DNA from: Pyrocephalus nanus
Taxonomy: Eukaryota; Chordata; Aves; Passeriformes; Tyrannidae
Assembly: GCA_038380795.1 (NCBI GenBank)
Contig: CM076267.1
Location: 9,283,501 to 9,347,500 of the forward strand
Direction of reading: 5' to 3'
DNA length: 64,000 nucleotides
In this document: positions 45,801 to 60,800 of the stretch, in pieces
Numbering within the stretch: position 1 is the first letter of the stretch
Layout of the letters: every line of letters begins with the position of its first letter
The notes under the pieces: model-generated
The model's database searches: none
Seen by the model: only the letters and a program-made list of their open reading frames with translations
Told to the model about the DNA's origin: nothing
Program-made: the position numbers and the translations under genes

Positions 45801-48800
45801 GCTGCATCCCAGTGCAAACTCTGTGGGACAAGTCTGAGAAAGTTGTCATGTCACTACAATACAGCTCAGTCCCATCGGTGTCTGTGCTGAAGGATGGAGC
45901 CACTTAACTGTAGAGTTGCCACTGAGGTTTTGGTGAGAGCCATTGTGACCCTGCTTGATACAGGTTTGATAAATTTGACAACAACATTCTGAGATTAAAA
46001 AACAAAAGCGAGTGTGTGAATGTGTGTGTACGGGAATGTGTATTATATACATATGTGTGTATGTATTATTATTTTAGCAAAAGTAGTGGTATCTCCACTT
46101 ACCAGAGGAGAGCTCTAAGGCATATGCTTCCATCAGCAGGTCTAGTTAACCTCTCACTGGAACTGAAAACTTGGTGGAATTCAAAGCAAAACATCCAAAC
46201 TTGAAAATTGGAAGCCAGTGACTACCCTTTTTTTTTTTTTTTTGGCAAACTTCATTTTTGATATGAAAGCTCATCTCACTCCTCTCTAAATAAACCTAAC
46301 TCCGGGAAACTTTGTGACATTGTAGAGTAATTAGGAACTGTGTGCTCTAGAGACTTAACCCTGGGCCTTGTTGGCTCCTGTGGTTAGAAGCAGTCAATGG
46401 ACTGTATGGTGCTGATAACTCACCATTCAGTTCCTGAAACTAATTCCTGTTCTGAGGAACTGGGATGGAGCCTTCCATAAGGATGACATAAGTACACAAG
46501 TGTGACTTGGTATTTTAAAAGGACTGATATAAATAGCCAGGTGTTCTGTAATGGGTGTGTCTGTTTCTCAACAAAAGGTATCTTATGTAGAGAATCTTTA
46601 GTGTGTTTCTGCTTTTGCTGTTCTGTAGGTCCTTGTCCAGGCTTGGCCATACTTTGGAACAGTCATGGAAAAAACATTTAAAGAAGTTCTTGAGCCAAAA
46701 ATCAGAGCAAAGAATGTACATCTGAAAACATGCACGTTTACCAAGATCCACTTTGGTGAGAAGGTAGTGTGAGTCCTTTGTAATGCTTGTGGTTCGCTCT
46801 CTTCTGAAAGGTTCAGGTGCAAGGGGAGTCTGATGTTCAACTCTTTAATAGCTTTGTTCTCTCCTTGTGTTGACTTGAGCATCTTCACAGTGAAGAAAAG
46901 GTCATACAGGAGAGATACAGGTCTATTCCCACTTGGTGTCAGTATCCTGGGACTGGAGATAGAAAGAAAAGGGCCATATCTGTATTTCTTTCTGTACACC
47001 CTTGCAACAGGAGTTTTCAGTGCTTCCTAAGGCTTGCAGCATGGGCTACTTGCAACCAGCCCTGCATTTGAGGACTGCAAGGGCTGTTCCCTCTTTAAGG
47101 GAAAAAAAACTAGTGTGGTTTACTCATGCTTCATGTGCCTTTTTGCAAAGTCTTTAATGAATGCTTCTGTACTCAGATTGATCAAAGTGAACAGGACTTT
47201 TCACTTGGGCTTGATAGATATTAATTATGTTATATCTTGTTTGTCTTTATTTCAGTGCCCTAGAATCAATGGAATAAAAGCCTACACCAAAGAAATCGGT
47301 AGAAGACAAGTTACCCTAGACCTGCAGATATGGTAACATTGCATCATTGATTATGTAGATGATTCTTAAGTCACTGACCACGTCACACCTGTTTGTCATG
47401 CTGGACTGGACATATGGTTCACTAAGACCAGCTTGAAGAGGTCCTTATTTTATATCAGCCTAAAGTGATATGAGATAATCTACCCCCAGCTGCATGTCCT
47501 CAATACTTAAAGAAGTGAAAAGCTGTGCATCAGTCTCTCAGTCAGAAAGCACCTGCACAGGTCTAGGTGTTACCTACTCTGGTTCATCACTGCTGCCATG
47601 GGTATAAGATTGTGTCCCTTGGCTTTGCAGCTGATGGCAGTAAGAACCCAAGTTTTGGAACTATATTGCCTGTTCTTAAAGCTCTCAGGCGTAGAGGTGC
47701 TCAGTCTGTCTTGCCCCCTATGGGTTCTCATTAGTCCAACCTCTCCAGTTCTTCCAGAACTACTTGCACTGTTTATTTTTTAATTCCTTCCTCTGGTTTA
47801 ATCTTCTGGTTTTACTCACCATTTGTTCTGTGTGCCACCCAACACATTTGCTTTTTTGATTACAGCTGTTCTCTGAGCAGAAAACTGCCTCTAGCTCTAT
47901 CAACAGCAACAACAACAAAATTAGATAAAACATTTAATACCTCCCGGGCTGTTTTGAATGAGTTTGTGTGTTTTGTTAACATCAGAGCCATTGCAGAGCT
48001 AAACTCTCTCCTGGTTTAGCCTGGAGAATGGAATTACAGGAGGAATTACCAGGTGAATGCTGCTGTAGCTCTCTAAGTTTAGTGGGCGATTGAGCTGCCT
48101 AATTTTAAATGGTTTTTCATGGTAGTGCCAGGAAAAAACAGTGTGAAATTATGGAGTGTGTTGGCAGCAGCACAGAGATCCTCAGAACTGTGCCTGCTGC
48201 TTAATGTGGCAGTAGCACAGCAGCATCCCCAGCCCTGGCAGAGCACCATTGCTCCCTGTAAAACATGATTGATTTTCAGCCAGGTGTTGTGCTTCAATGC
48301 TGTGTGCAAAGTACTTTTTGGAATAGCCAGGTCACTGTTAGGGCCTTTGACAAATCATTCCTATTCTCTCATGTTGAGAGTGAGATCTGATGCCTTTTAA
48401 GCTCTGCAGAACATTGCTGTTCTCTGCTAAACTGCTTCTCCAGGCTGCTTCTCCGACATACTAATTTTCACTGTCTTTTTAACAATCCTCTGCAGAGGGA
48501 TTTCCCCACCTCCACATTCCTGTCCCTCTGGCAGACCCATCAGCATCACCAAACTGTCCTTCTGTTCTGTTATTGTTGATAACCTGACCTGAACTATCAT
48601 CTGATGACCCAAATGTTTTTTGTATTCACACAGGAGTGTGCAGTCTGCCTTCTCTCTGATGGGGGTCTCTTCTCTAGGGCCATGTTAAGGCCCCAGCTTC
48701 AGTTGTGTTAACACATCAACATCAATTTCTGCAGCTAAGCTGAGTTGTGTGTTGTGCAGTGTCCACAGGAGTGTGTTACTTCCAGAAACATGAAGCAAAT

Positions 48801-51800
48801 CAATGAGCAGTGGTGTTGTTTACCTGCCTTTTCTTTAATTACCAAAGGAACATTTTTTTTTCTGCTACTTAGAGGAGATGGAGTTGAGCTGCCCCAGTGT
48901 GAGGCTGCTGCCCTTCACACTCTCAGTCACTGTGTGCTGGTGAGGTTTAAATGACTGTCTGTTTACAGAGCTGCATTCTGGCATCACAGCTCTGGAGGAG
49001 AGTGAGGTGCTATGGGTGCCCGTGTGCCTCATTGTGCAGTGCTGGCACCACAATGACCTTCCTCTCTTGGGTTAGGTTTCAGAGAAGTGTAGCTGTGTTG
49101 CAGTGGACGTTAAAGGATTAACATGTCTGCATGTTATGAACATGACTCCTTTACCTTGGTGCTTGCTAGCTGTAATTTGTGGGAGTTCCCTCACTGGTGA
49201 ACTCACGCGAGTGTGACCTTTGGCTTGGTCACCACTGCGTGCTGCACTGACCAGGGCAGCTGCAGCAGGGGAGGCTGAGCAGTCACTTCACACAGGGTGC
49301 TGTTACCCTGGAGTTCAGCTGCCTTGGCAGCAGCTCTGACCCACTCCAGTGCTGAGTCACCCCTTGTGTTAGGCAGGGTCTTGCATCCAGAAACCCTATC
49401 ATACTCTGTAAATGCTTTTTGCTTTCAGTCTCACAGCAGTACAGGAGGAGGGATTTTTTTTTCCTCCAGTTTTATCTAGGAGGTAACAAGTTGCTGAAGC
49501 CCAGAGTCTTTGACTTGATGTGGAGAAAACACAGAAAAAGGGTTGGACTAGAAAAAAACTTTCCTTCTTAGCCTTCCTTTTTGGTTTGTATGGAACAATT
49601 TGTGTAGTTTTAATAGCCACTTGTACATGTGGTTCATCAAGGCCTTTGTTTAATCTGTGCTTCTGACCTCTACAACATGATCCAATGCTGAATGCTGGGG
49701 TTCAGTTCTGTGCCATGAGAAGAGGAGCTTGCTTTCCTCTGTTTTAAATTTGCAGTGTGGTATCACAAATTGAACTCTTTGCTTGGGAAGTGTGAAAAAT
49801 AGCACCTGAAGGTCCCTTATGTTGGGCAGTAGCTGTCAGCAGAGCCAGGGTAGGTCTGGTAGGTCTGGTATTGCATGAGAGCTTGAGAAAGCTTGAGAAG
49901 CTGCTTAATTAAATGTGTTAACAACAGCTTACACAGCTGTACATCAGGACTGGTTATGTAGATGACCATCTTATTACAGTCTTAACTGTTCCACTCAAAA
50001 GGACTATACTTGAGTTTTTGGCAGGAAAACCAGGGCTCAGAGGTGGTTACACAGAGGTGAGGCAGACAGATCTTTTGGCAAAGGCAAGAAAGGAGGCTAC
50101 AGGTCTTCTTTCAAAAACTTTTTCTCGGTCCCTGAGATGATACACTCAATTGCTGTAAATTAAGTTATATAAATTTTGTTACAGCTTATAGGACTGAACA
50201 GGAATGTTGTGGTAACCACTGCTTACCTGCAGGTCTTTGTACAAAAGTTGGTCATTCACCTGTGTGAAGGTCCTGGTGTCTGTACTCTGTACATGTACCT
50301 GTTTTCCACTGCAATTACACATGATCTACAGCTTTCATGTAGCACATAAGAAAGTATCAGAGTTCTTGCAGTGACTAAATGAAATATGAGATCCCTGCCA
50401 GACTGGGATTTGAAATCCCCAAATCTGAAATATGAGATCCCAGCTGGAAATAAACTGGCAATGCTCTGGGATCTCCAAACAATTTGCCTGAGATCTAAGT
50501 CATAAATCTGGTGTCCCCTGAGCATAGGGAGCTGGCAGTTGCATTCTCCAAATAAATTGATGTCAGAGCATTCCAGAAATGTTCTCAAAACTTCATTTTC
50601 CAAAATGAGAATTTTGCAAGTGCCACCACTTGACTTCCTACAGCTGCTTTTCTTCCCACTTTCTTCAGTTGCCTGAGCTGCTGCATAGCCATATAATCAT
50701 TGGATATAATCGTGGAGTTTCAAAGTATTTGACATTTTCAAGTACTATCTTGAAATATCTTGAAATACAGTTTCTTCCTATTCCATTAATATGATTTGAC
50801 TCATAATCATTTTGCATTGAAAATGTGCTAAATTTTCTTTTCCATTATTTTCTGTGGCATTTACAGCACATGAGAAGTCATAGAAGAATAGTGTAATAAT
50901 TAATATGTATAAAAATGTATTAATTGCAATTTACTCTCTCTGGACTTCCTAACTGTGACAAGTTTTCAAAGCTGGAAAGACAGTTTGCCTGGAGAAAGAA
51001 GTCAAAAGAAGCATGCAACAACACTTTGAGCTTTAGTGGAGTTTGGGCTAAGTAAGTTTGTAGGCTCTTACAGGAAAATAAAAGCTTTTTGAAAACTGGT
51101 CAGTCTCGAGCAGAAAAGGAGCCTGACTGGATAGGGAAAGAGGAAAGGTAGAGGTGGTCTGTTTTTTCTCATACCACACGTTGCCTGGTCACATTTTCTT
51201 GCCTCTCTTATTTGTGTAATACTGCATGTTCACCTCCCAAGTCCAAAGTCAGGCAGACCAGGCACAGTCTGCATTACAAAGCACTTAAGAATGCTGGGCC
51301 AAAGGGGGCTTTCAGCGTGGGGGGCCGTGAGAAGGTGTGGCCCGTGGGCAGTTGTCTTATTGCACTTGCCTTTTCTAAAGGGATATACAGACATCCACGT
51401 TAGTTCAACTTGTCAGCATGTGCTCTTGTAGCAACCCTGCCTTCAGCCAATAGATTGCCATTGCATCATAAACACCAGGCACAGTTTTTCCATACAAATA
51501 CAGAAGAGATACAGGGACGTGCTCCTGGACAAGCTGCTCATCCACACCACAGGCATATCTGCATCACCTTGTGCAGCAGGTGATTCAGGAGAGAAATGGG
51601 TGGTTATTCCACCCTTCACAGGTGGGTAAAGCGTGGTCCTGTGTAGGGTGGAGAGCCTTGACCCTATACACTTTGAAGTGTCAAGACCTGAGTTTGGCTC
51701 ACGTGTGCTCTCTCTGGGGCAGGACAGCAGAGAGCTCAGCAAGGGTACACTGAGCAGATGGAAGCACAAACAGCTGGGACTGGAAATGAGGAATAAAACT

Positions 51801-54800
51801 AATTAAAAGACTGCATCCTTCATACTAAGCACTCTGGTGTGGGGGTGATGCCTGTATGAGGTCGATTTAAGGATAATTAAAGGCTCAGCCTCTGTTAAGA
51901 CTTCTCCAGCACCCAGACTCTAAAACATGGTGGCAGCTATTGGAGTGTCACTGGAGAAAAGAGACATCTAGGACTGGGTAGGAAGAGTTTTTGACTGTGT
52001 GGAAAGGCATAAAGGCTGTAAATTGAAACACTGCACTTCTTGTTGTGTTGGACACTAGCAGCAGCTGAATTAAATCCTCTTGGATTAATTACTGCAAATT
52101 GAGGGACTCATTTTGGCTTCTCATTTAGAATTTTATTGTAACAATGCCCTTTTAGCACCCAGTGTAATGAGCTGAAAGATAATGTCGAAATTGTAGAAGT
52201 TAACAAATGTAAAATAAGTTTATTTATGTGAGTAGGTTTTAAGAAAGACTGTGTTAACCTTGGCATGACTTGTGAGGTTGGTTATTTAAGAAATGAGAAT
52301 GCTCTAACATTAAAGGCTTTAATCTCTGTGTTATGCGCTCTTAAAATTCTGTTAAGTTACTATCTGTAAACAAATATACAAAGAACTTTGCTTGCAAAAA
52401 TGAGGACAAATTCACTGGGTTGCACATTCTTGGCAGGGTTTTTTTGGGTGGGAGGGAATCTGTCTATGTGCAAATTACAGCTTGAATTTGTGGCAACTGC
52501 AGCACTATTTACCTGTATAGTTGTGGTCAGGGCAGAAATCTTGTCCTTTTCCTTTGATTATGGGGTGAAATTATGCATGCAGGAGGCAAGCACAGCACAT
52601 TCACTGTGCTGCTGTACCTTTACACCCTGCTTTTTACCTGAGAGTGTTTACATGTCTGCAGCCAGAGCTATTTCTCAGAGGGCTGAAAGGGAATTTGGTA
52701 GCTCCCTTCAGTTGTTTTCTGCCAGAGGCATCAACAGCTCTGCTATGTTCTTCTCCCTGGGGAGTGGTTATCAGTTTCTGCATAAGGTGATGTTTGTACT
52801 TTTATTAAAGTCTCTGGTGGTTTCCAAATTGCCAAAGTACCGCATTCAGCATTTCCTTTATTTAAAGCCTGATGTTCTCCATGGCAACTGACCAACATCT
52901 GATCTAAGTCGTTGTCTTTGAATTCAGCCTCAAGGAAACCAGGTTATTTTTAGTGATAAATTTGTCCTTCAAGTGGATTTTTGGGTTGTGGGTGAGGGTG
53001 ATCTATGGGCATTTTGGGTGTGGGCAAGATGGGAACGCCATAAGTAATAGCAGGACAGCTCTGCACCTGGGAGCTGGGTTACCAGGCTGTGGGGTGGGAT
53101 TGGGCCTTTGACAGAGAAGGGAGCAAAAGGGCAATTGCTTTGACCTGAATTTTGAATGAGCGTGTTGATCCCCTCCTTGCAGCGAGTTCACCTCAGCCAA
53201 CCACCGGTCTTAAGATTAGAAAAGTAAACTTGAAATACAGATGTTGCTTTGACGTTTTACAGGTAGATCAGTATCCCAGCTGACTGCAGGGATTCTCTTG
53301 TGCAGATACGACCCTTGTTCACTTTCCCTTTTCAGTCACTTGAAAATCCATCTGTGTGGAGGGGGGGGTATGTTGTCAATCCTTAAACTGATTTCATTTA
53401 TACTCCTTACAGCCCCAGATTTCTCATGGAACTATTGCAAACTGTGGAATAATGTGAGAATTTTCTTTCAGTTACATAGGAGACTGTGAGATTCACATGG
53501 ACATATCAAAATTTAATCTTGGAGTGAAAGGTGTGCAGGTGGGTGCCGTGCTGACGTTGTCTGTTCAGGGCTATGTGGGGCAGGAGGCAGCACATCCCGG
53601 TGCGGAGGTCATGGCACTTAATTGGGAAATGATCAGCTATTCGGCTTTATCTCCTTGTGTTTTGTCTGGGGAAATGGTGCCTTCCATGGAAAGCACCTAA
53701 ATACCACTTCTAAGATTTGTAATGTGACTCTTAAACTGGGTCAGTGCTAGAGCATCGAGTTTGTGTGGGGCATCTTTTGCCACTGGAGTTCAGAGGAGTT
53801 GTGTGTTGGTGGGGAACTTAAGAAGAACCAGGACATTCATAAACTGGTGCAGATTAAACCAACAACCTGTTCTTACAATGTTGAAAGCCAGTAGACTGAG
53901 CACTTTATTGTATGGCAGGATTGCAGAGAGACCACAAACGTAGCAAGGATTGCCTTGTACCAATACCAATGGTTTGGTGGGAGGAGGTTATTGTTTTTAT
54001 TAAATTCTAAATAAAATTGGCTTCAAGCAGGATTTTAAAAATTACATCCATCATTGAAAAGCTCACAATTTTGAAACTGCTTCTTGAGAATACTTTAACA
54101 CTCAGCTTTCCTTGGTCTGTTCTGTTTGCAGTTGTATGGGACATTGCGGGTGATCCTGGAACCTCTTCTAACTGAGGCACCTTTTGTTGGAGCAGTGACC
54201 TTGTTTTTCATGCAGAAACCAGTGAGTCAGTAGTGAACTGCTCTCTCCAGCCTTCTTGCTTCGTGGTCTGTCTCAGTGCTTGTTCAGGTCTTCAGTGAGT
54301 GACATGAGCTGTCCCTCACTGGTAACCCAAACTGCGTAACTGTGAATGCCTCATGGTGCCGGTGCTGGAATAATAAATGCCTCATTGTTCAGTGCTCCTC
54401 TTGAACTCCAGGAGGACCTGAGTTAGTTTGCCCTGCATTTTTGTAGTAGTGCTTGCAGAGTTACTTGCTTCACTCTCAGAATGGGAGTGCTATCACTCTT
54501 CTTCTTGTGACAACACTGTTTCCTAGGCCTTTGCTGTGAGGTTCCTGGCCGGTGGATATTCCCATTCATAGATTTTTAAATGCAGTTATCTTGGAGACCA
54601 TTCAGCCATGGTTGCCTTTTGAAAGCTTGCCTGTTTAAGGTCATGTGCCTTGTAGTGAATTGTAGTTTAATAAAATAGGAGAAATCTTCTAGTCTTGTAA
54701 GGACCGGTTAGTTATGGCTTGCAGCTTTGCTTGTGGGTCATGCTCTGCTTGAGTTCATGGGAGTCATACATTTTTGATCTTAGATGAGGTGTTCTTGTGT

Positions 54801-57800
54801 TTAGATTTAGTAACACCGATTTCAGCACATGAAAAAAAAAACAATTTTTGTTTACTGTAAGAGTAGGGATACAGACAACCCCCTGCCTCAGGGCATAGGC
54901 CAACCTTTAAGTGAAAGGATGAGGAAACAAATTCAAAGTCTAGGTAGAGTTGTTGAATTTCCTTCATGACCCCCAGGGCATCTGCCAGTGCCCAGTTGCT
55001 AAGGGCTGAATGCCGTCTTCCCTTGTGCTTGCAGGTTAAGTCCCAGTGATACCCTCATTTCAGGATGGTAGATAAAATAGATAAGGGAATTGATACCAGC
55101 TGTTGGTTTTAATGTACAGATGCAGTCAATTACTGGTGCAGGTTTTCCTTTCTTTAAACAGCTGGCTTTGTTTTAGAATAATTTCCTCTTTAAATTCTAC
55201 AATTGTTTTGAAATAAATTTTAATAATCCTGTGTAATTTTTTTCTCCCTGATCTTGTTGTAGCATTTGGAAATCAACTGGGCAGGCATGAGCAACCTCCT
55301 GGATGTCCCAGGGATTAAGTGAGTGTCTACTTCTGCTTTGCTTTATTCTTATTCAGAAAACCTTTAGACACTGGGTCTTCAGTAATCATCAAAGCTGTTC
55401 TCAAGAACGTGATGTAAAAGGTTGTGTTGTCTGCTTTGTGCTGGACACTCATCCCGTAGTATGTGGCTGTGGAGTTTGCAAAACCTGAGCAGGGTGCTTT
55501 TTACATTCTGTCAAAATTGCTTCAAGTGGTTCATTGCATTTGGGATGGAAAGAATAAATCCCTCAAACGGCAATGATTTAATGTTGAGAAATAGCTGCAG
55601 TCCCCCTGACAAACTGAAATACAATCCATGATAAAGAAAACTGCACCAGATTTATAAGGGGAAATGTTCTCTCCATGTAATCTGCACACCCTTTAGGTTA
55701 TTCAGAAAATGTAGCTCTTCCCCAATGCCTCCTGGGTTGGTGTTGCACATAAAACTGGCACAGCAAGGATGAAAATCTTAGTGGCTTTCAGTACTGTAAG
55801 TTTCAAACTGTTTCACCAGATTGGGAATTAACTTTGTCTTTGTTCCTTAGTGTAAGGAGAAAATTCTGTTACATAAGATCAAAACATATTTGGTTACTCA
55901 GCCTTTGCCTTTCTCCTTTCCAATGCAAATGCAGCCATTTCTGTTCCCCACTGTTCTCCTGCAGCTCATGGTATGCAGATTCACAGGAAGTGTCTGGCTA
56001 CTTTAGGTGCCAGTTTATGCATTAAAGGGCCTCTGAAGACTTTTGATGTTGAGTGAGAGGAAGCTTTCTTTTTCTCTTAATGTGAGGCCAGAGTGGCCTT
56101 TTGCCCTGAAGTTTGGCCTGAGAGCTCCAGATTTTATCAGAGGAATTAATCTGTTATTTTCTAACTTAGTTTCCCTAATCCTTGCAGGGAGAAATTATGT
56201 AGGTGTTCCAACCTACAGCCTCCCATATAATTAAGTGCAAATTTGGTGTCCTAAATTTTCACTCCCTGGTTCTCTCACAGGGATTTGAACACAGAAATCT
56301 TTGCTTGTTCATGAGCACTGCAATGAGAGCTGGGAGCAAAGCTTGCCTGGCCATGAAGGGGCTGAAGTACAGGTTTAACAAGAGCCCTCCCTTTCTAATG
56401 GATTGGGCTTACTTAAAAGAGCGAAGAAACTGGATGCAGTTGTCTGTCCTCACGTACAAGCTGTGTTTAGTTGGGTGCACCCTTGAAGACTCGAGAGAAG
56501 GGACAATTCTGTGACATTCCTGTAGGGTTTTTTTTACAGGAAAGCCATCAGCTTAGTCAAGGCTCTTGGTTTAACATTTGGAGTAGGAAACTGTTTTAAT
56601 TATGTGTGAATCCATCCTCCTCGGTGGATTGTGGCACATTTGGTATACAGTCTTACCCTGATAAGCTGCCTTATAAGCACTAGATTTATGAAGAAGATGG
56701 AAGTCTTTCACATACTTGGTGCTCTTCAGTTTTCCTCTTTATATTGTATTATACTCAAGGCAACTTGTAGTGGTATGTTGAAATCCTCTCGTTAATCACA
56801 TGGAGAGTACTGGACATCTGTGATTAGCCATATATTTCTCGCTCGGGAAAAACAGTTCAAATTAGTTTTTCCCTGCCATACAAAGACAGCAATTGTAAAG
56901 AAAAGATTTAAAACGAGAAGTTAAAAATGTGTAAGTTGTAATTAGGCCGGAAGGTTCCCTGAACTCCAAGACAGTACCCTTAATTCAGCCAATCTGATCT
57001 CCAGTTACTTAAACCAAGATTTTCCTTCTTAGCACAAAATATTCCAAGATACAGAATTTTGTCTTTCGCTTGGTCTTCTATTAAACTAAATGAGCTTGGG
57101 GCTTTTGTTTATTTGGGGATGTGTGGGGATTTTTTGTTTGGTTTTTTTGTTTGTTTGTTTGCTTTTTTTGTTTTGGATTTTTTTTACATGGCTGGCTTCT
57201 ATTTCCGTTTTACAGTAAGGTGTCAGCATGTGACCAAGAGCAGGCAGCAGTGTGCATTTAGGCATGTTCCAAGTCTATAAAAACAAACTACCTCAAGGCC
57301 TTGAGCCCCTTGTGAAATGGTGAAAATTCCTCACCTTGCCCATCCCAGAAGACACAGGAGTTTGCCTTGTTTAGGTGTGTGTGATGTCACACAGCCTGAG
57401 CTCCCATTCATCATTTACAACCGGCTGGAGCCAAATTGATATCCAGCAATAGGAATGCTCCTTAATGCACACTTACATCACTGAATTCAATGACCACTCT
57501 GTAACTCTTTTTAGAATCATTTAGGTTGGAAAAGACTTTTAAAGATCATCAAGTCCGACCATTAACCTAACACTGCCAAGGCCACCACTAAACCACGTGC
57601 CTAAGCACTGCTTTTACAGGTCTTTTAAACACTTCCAGGGATGATGACTCAACCGTTTCCCTGGATGGCCTGTTCTATTGCTTGATACCCTTTGGGTGAT
57701 TGTGGGCAATATCTGCGTACTTTGCAGTGCCCAATTTCTTTGGCTGTGCCTCATTCTTTCGCTCTAACCGAGCTGTGATAGACTGTAGAAACTTAAGGTT

Positions 57801-60800
57801 GCCTTTTTCCCCCACGTGCAGTGTGATGTCAGACTCGTTAATTCAAGACTTCATTGCTTCGCGGCTGGTTCTGCCGAACAGGATCACAGTGCCCCTGAAA
57901 AAGAACATGAACATTGCCCACTTGAGGTTCCCTATCCCCCAGGTGAGTTGTTTTTTTCAGTGAGAGTGCTTATCTTCCTGAGGGTGCATTTGCCACCACG
58001 TGGGTGCTTGTAAGCTTAGTAACTTCAGATTCTGCATCAGCTCTTTTGACCTGAATTACGGGCTTTTTGTAGGTGATATTTCAGAAATATTATAGTAGAT
58101 GTTGGATAGTTCATAATTTGGGAATGGGGAACACAGACACTGGGGGTTCCTACTCTCTCTATATGGCATAAAGAGTCTGTTTAGCTGAGCTCATTTACCA
58201 ATTGAACTTTTAGTCTCTAATTGAAGATCTGTGGTATACTCAAATGAGAGGATAAATACAAGAGCAATGAATGTCAAGCTATTTAATATTTTTACTAATG
58301 TTGTGAAAGGTTGTAAATAGGGAACTTGGAGGGTGACATCTCTTTTTTACAGAAAAAAAAAGGGAAAAAAAACCCAAGAAAAAAAATCTCCCAAATACTT
58401 GACATATCCAGGTCTTTAATCTCCTTCATCCATCCAATACCTAATAATCTCATTAATGAGGATAAATATAAATGAGTGACAAAAGGATGCTCCCTATTGC
58501 AAACTTGCATCACCAAACTGAAGCTGAATGGCCACTGTGCAATGAGTCCCTGGCAATGGGTGCTTAGTTCCTTCTAAATCACTGGGAATTGATCCTTATG
58601 CTTGATTTGACTGTGGCTGTAATGCTGTGTGCATATGTATGCTTCTGATTTAAAAATAAATTGAATAATATTTCCTACACAGTTATCTAGATTGCCTTGT
58701 GCATCTACTTAAGGGGTTTTTTTCCCTCTAGGTAAATGGTGGGGAAAGTGTTTTAATACAGCTGTCACTGGAAATGTACTACATCAAACTATGTGTCTTT
58801 GCAGAACTGTCACAGTGACTGCCCTTGCTGCCTGAAATAACTCATTTTAGGAGGCAGCATATTATAATTACCCAAAGATTGCATTTTCATGACCAATTCT
58901 GTATCTTATTTTATTCAGGGGGTAATAAGGGTTCATCTGCTAGAAGCTGAAAACCTTGTCCAGAAAGACAGTTTCCTTGGTGCAATCAGGGGGAAGTCTG
59001 ATCCGTACGCTCTCCTTCGCGTTGGCACGGTGCAGTATCGAAGCAAGACAGTTTCCCGAGATCTTAATCCCATTTGGAACGAGACATTTGAGGTACTGAA
59101 TCTTTTGATCTCTCCATCTGTAGGATGCACAGCTATTTACATCCCTGTGCTTGGAGGACCTTCTCTTATCTGACCCCACTGGAGCAGGTGGACTTCCTTG
59201 TTACCTGGTTGAGCCATTTCTGTTCCTTAAGCAAGTTCAGATTTACATTGTAAACTTGAAATGTCATTCAGGTTGATCTGATTTACATGTGTGGGTTTTT
59301 GGAGGAGGTGCAAAGCCCTGCTTTAAATATCAATCAGTGCAACTGTAGGCTGCCCTAGCATTAGTTCCTCTCCACTTATTAGGGATACCAGTTTGAGGAG
59401 TTTAACTCGTAGTTCAAAAACAAGCAAACTGAATTTGAAATATTTTTACCTGTAATCAATTGTATTTGCTACACAATTAGCCATGAAAGAGCAAAGAACG
59501 TCCTTTTTGTGTTATACACCTGTGAAGTGTCATGTTCTTGTCCACAGCTTTTTGGTTTTAATCAATACCTCTCTCTCCTCCAGTTTGTTGTTCATGAAGT
59601 GCCTGGTCAGGACTTAGAAGTGGACTTGTATGATGAAGATCCAGATAAAGATGACTTTATGGGCAGGTAAATTAACATAACCTTTGCTCAGGGTCCAGTA
59701 GCTTCTGCTACAGGACACCTGGATTAGTATATTGGCAATTTAATATCATTGGAAGCCATTCCCTTTGCTTAGATATTGATACCAAGTTATTAGTTTGTAG
59801 TGCAGCTAACTTGGAGCAAGATAGAGACTGGCCCACACTCCTGCAGGGAATCCTGCGAAGCCATTAGAAGTGATAGTTACTATGTGACTTGGGATTTAAG
59901 TATTTCAAGGGGGAGATTTCAGAAGTGTAAGTGCATTCTGGTGCATTCCTCCCCATAGGCAATGGGGAGAAGTTGTTTGGAGCAGACTTGAGTGTGGGCT
60001 TTTTTGGTGGTAGTTTCTTTTCTCCCCAACAGCAGTATGCTGAGTGCTTCAGTATACAGTGAAATCTTTGCTTTTTGCCTTTCAGCTTGCTTATAGGCCT
60101 AGTGGATGTAATGAATGACAGAACTGTTGATGAGGTAAAGATCACAGCTTATTTCTAAATGTGTTGGTGGTGTATGCTTACATGTGCTCATTTGTGCTCC
60201 CCCTCTGCTACTGCAGCATTTCTGTGTGCTTAAAGCTACCTTGCACACTTGCACAGTGGTTTTTTCACAAAAAGAAAATACCTTCACTCATAAAACTTAC
60301 AAAGTAGCCTTTACAATAATTTTTACAACCAAGGTTGTAACCCCAGACAGCCCTGAAGTTACCCTGAGCCAGCAATGGGGTATCTCGTGTTTATATTTTG
60401 TGTCCCCTGTGTAGCAAAGGTTTTGTACAAGGCTGTAGATAAGGTTTGGTGAAGCAGTCTGATTGCTGAGGGGAGGAATTATCTGATCTTAGAGTGGTTC
60501 ATCCTGCAACCCAGCACTCTGCAAACAGCGTCAGGGTGCCTGTCTTGTGCTGCTGCTGGTTGGAAATATCCGAGTGCTTTGCCTGTATATGGGTATCTGA
60601 TTTTCATTTTTCTGGCTTGTGTTTGTAAGTCGATGGATGTGTTACAAAAGTTTAGGCTAAAGCTTCCAGAGCACAACCCATGTTGTCTAATGTACATTCA
60701 GAACTGCCACATACATATAAAAATTTTTCTGCTTCACAGTTCTCAAGTTACCCTTTGCTGTCTCCCTTTAGTGGTTTCCCTTAAGTAAGACAACAAGCGG

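Larger units (their letters stand above)
55319..57821 (+). other. ESYT3 intron 7 with CR1 near the acceptor
   Basis: About 2.5 kb. It carries a T/TTTG-rich tract (57121-57186) and a minus-strand CR1 (57512-57720) close to the acceptor. No gene recognised. Confidence 0.7.

Noticed and set aside
52388..52891. 167-codon frame in ESYT3 intron 4
   Set aside because: It starts with TTG. There is no resemblance to known proteins, and the flanking exons splice in frame without it.
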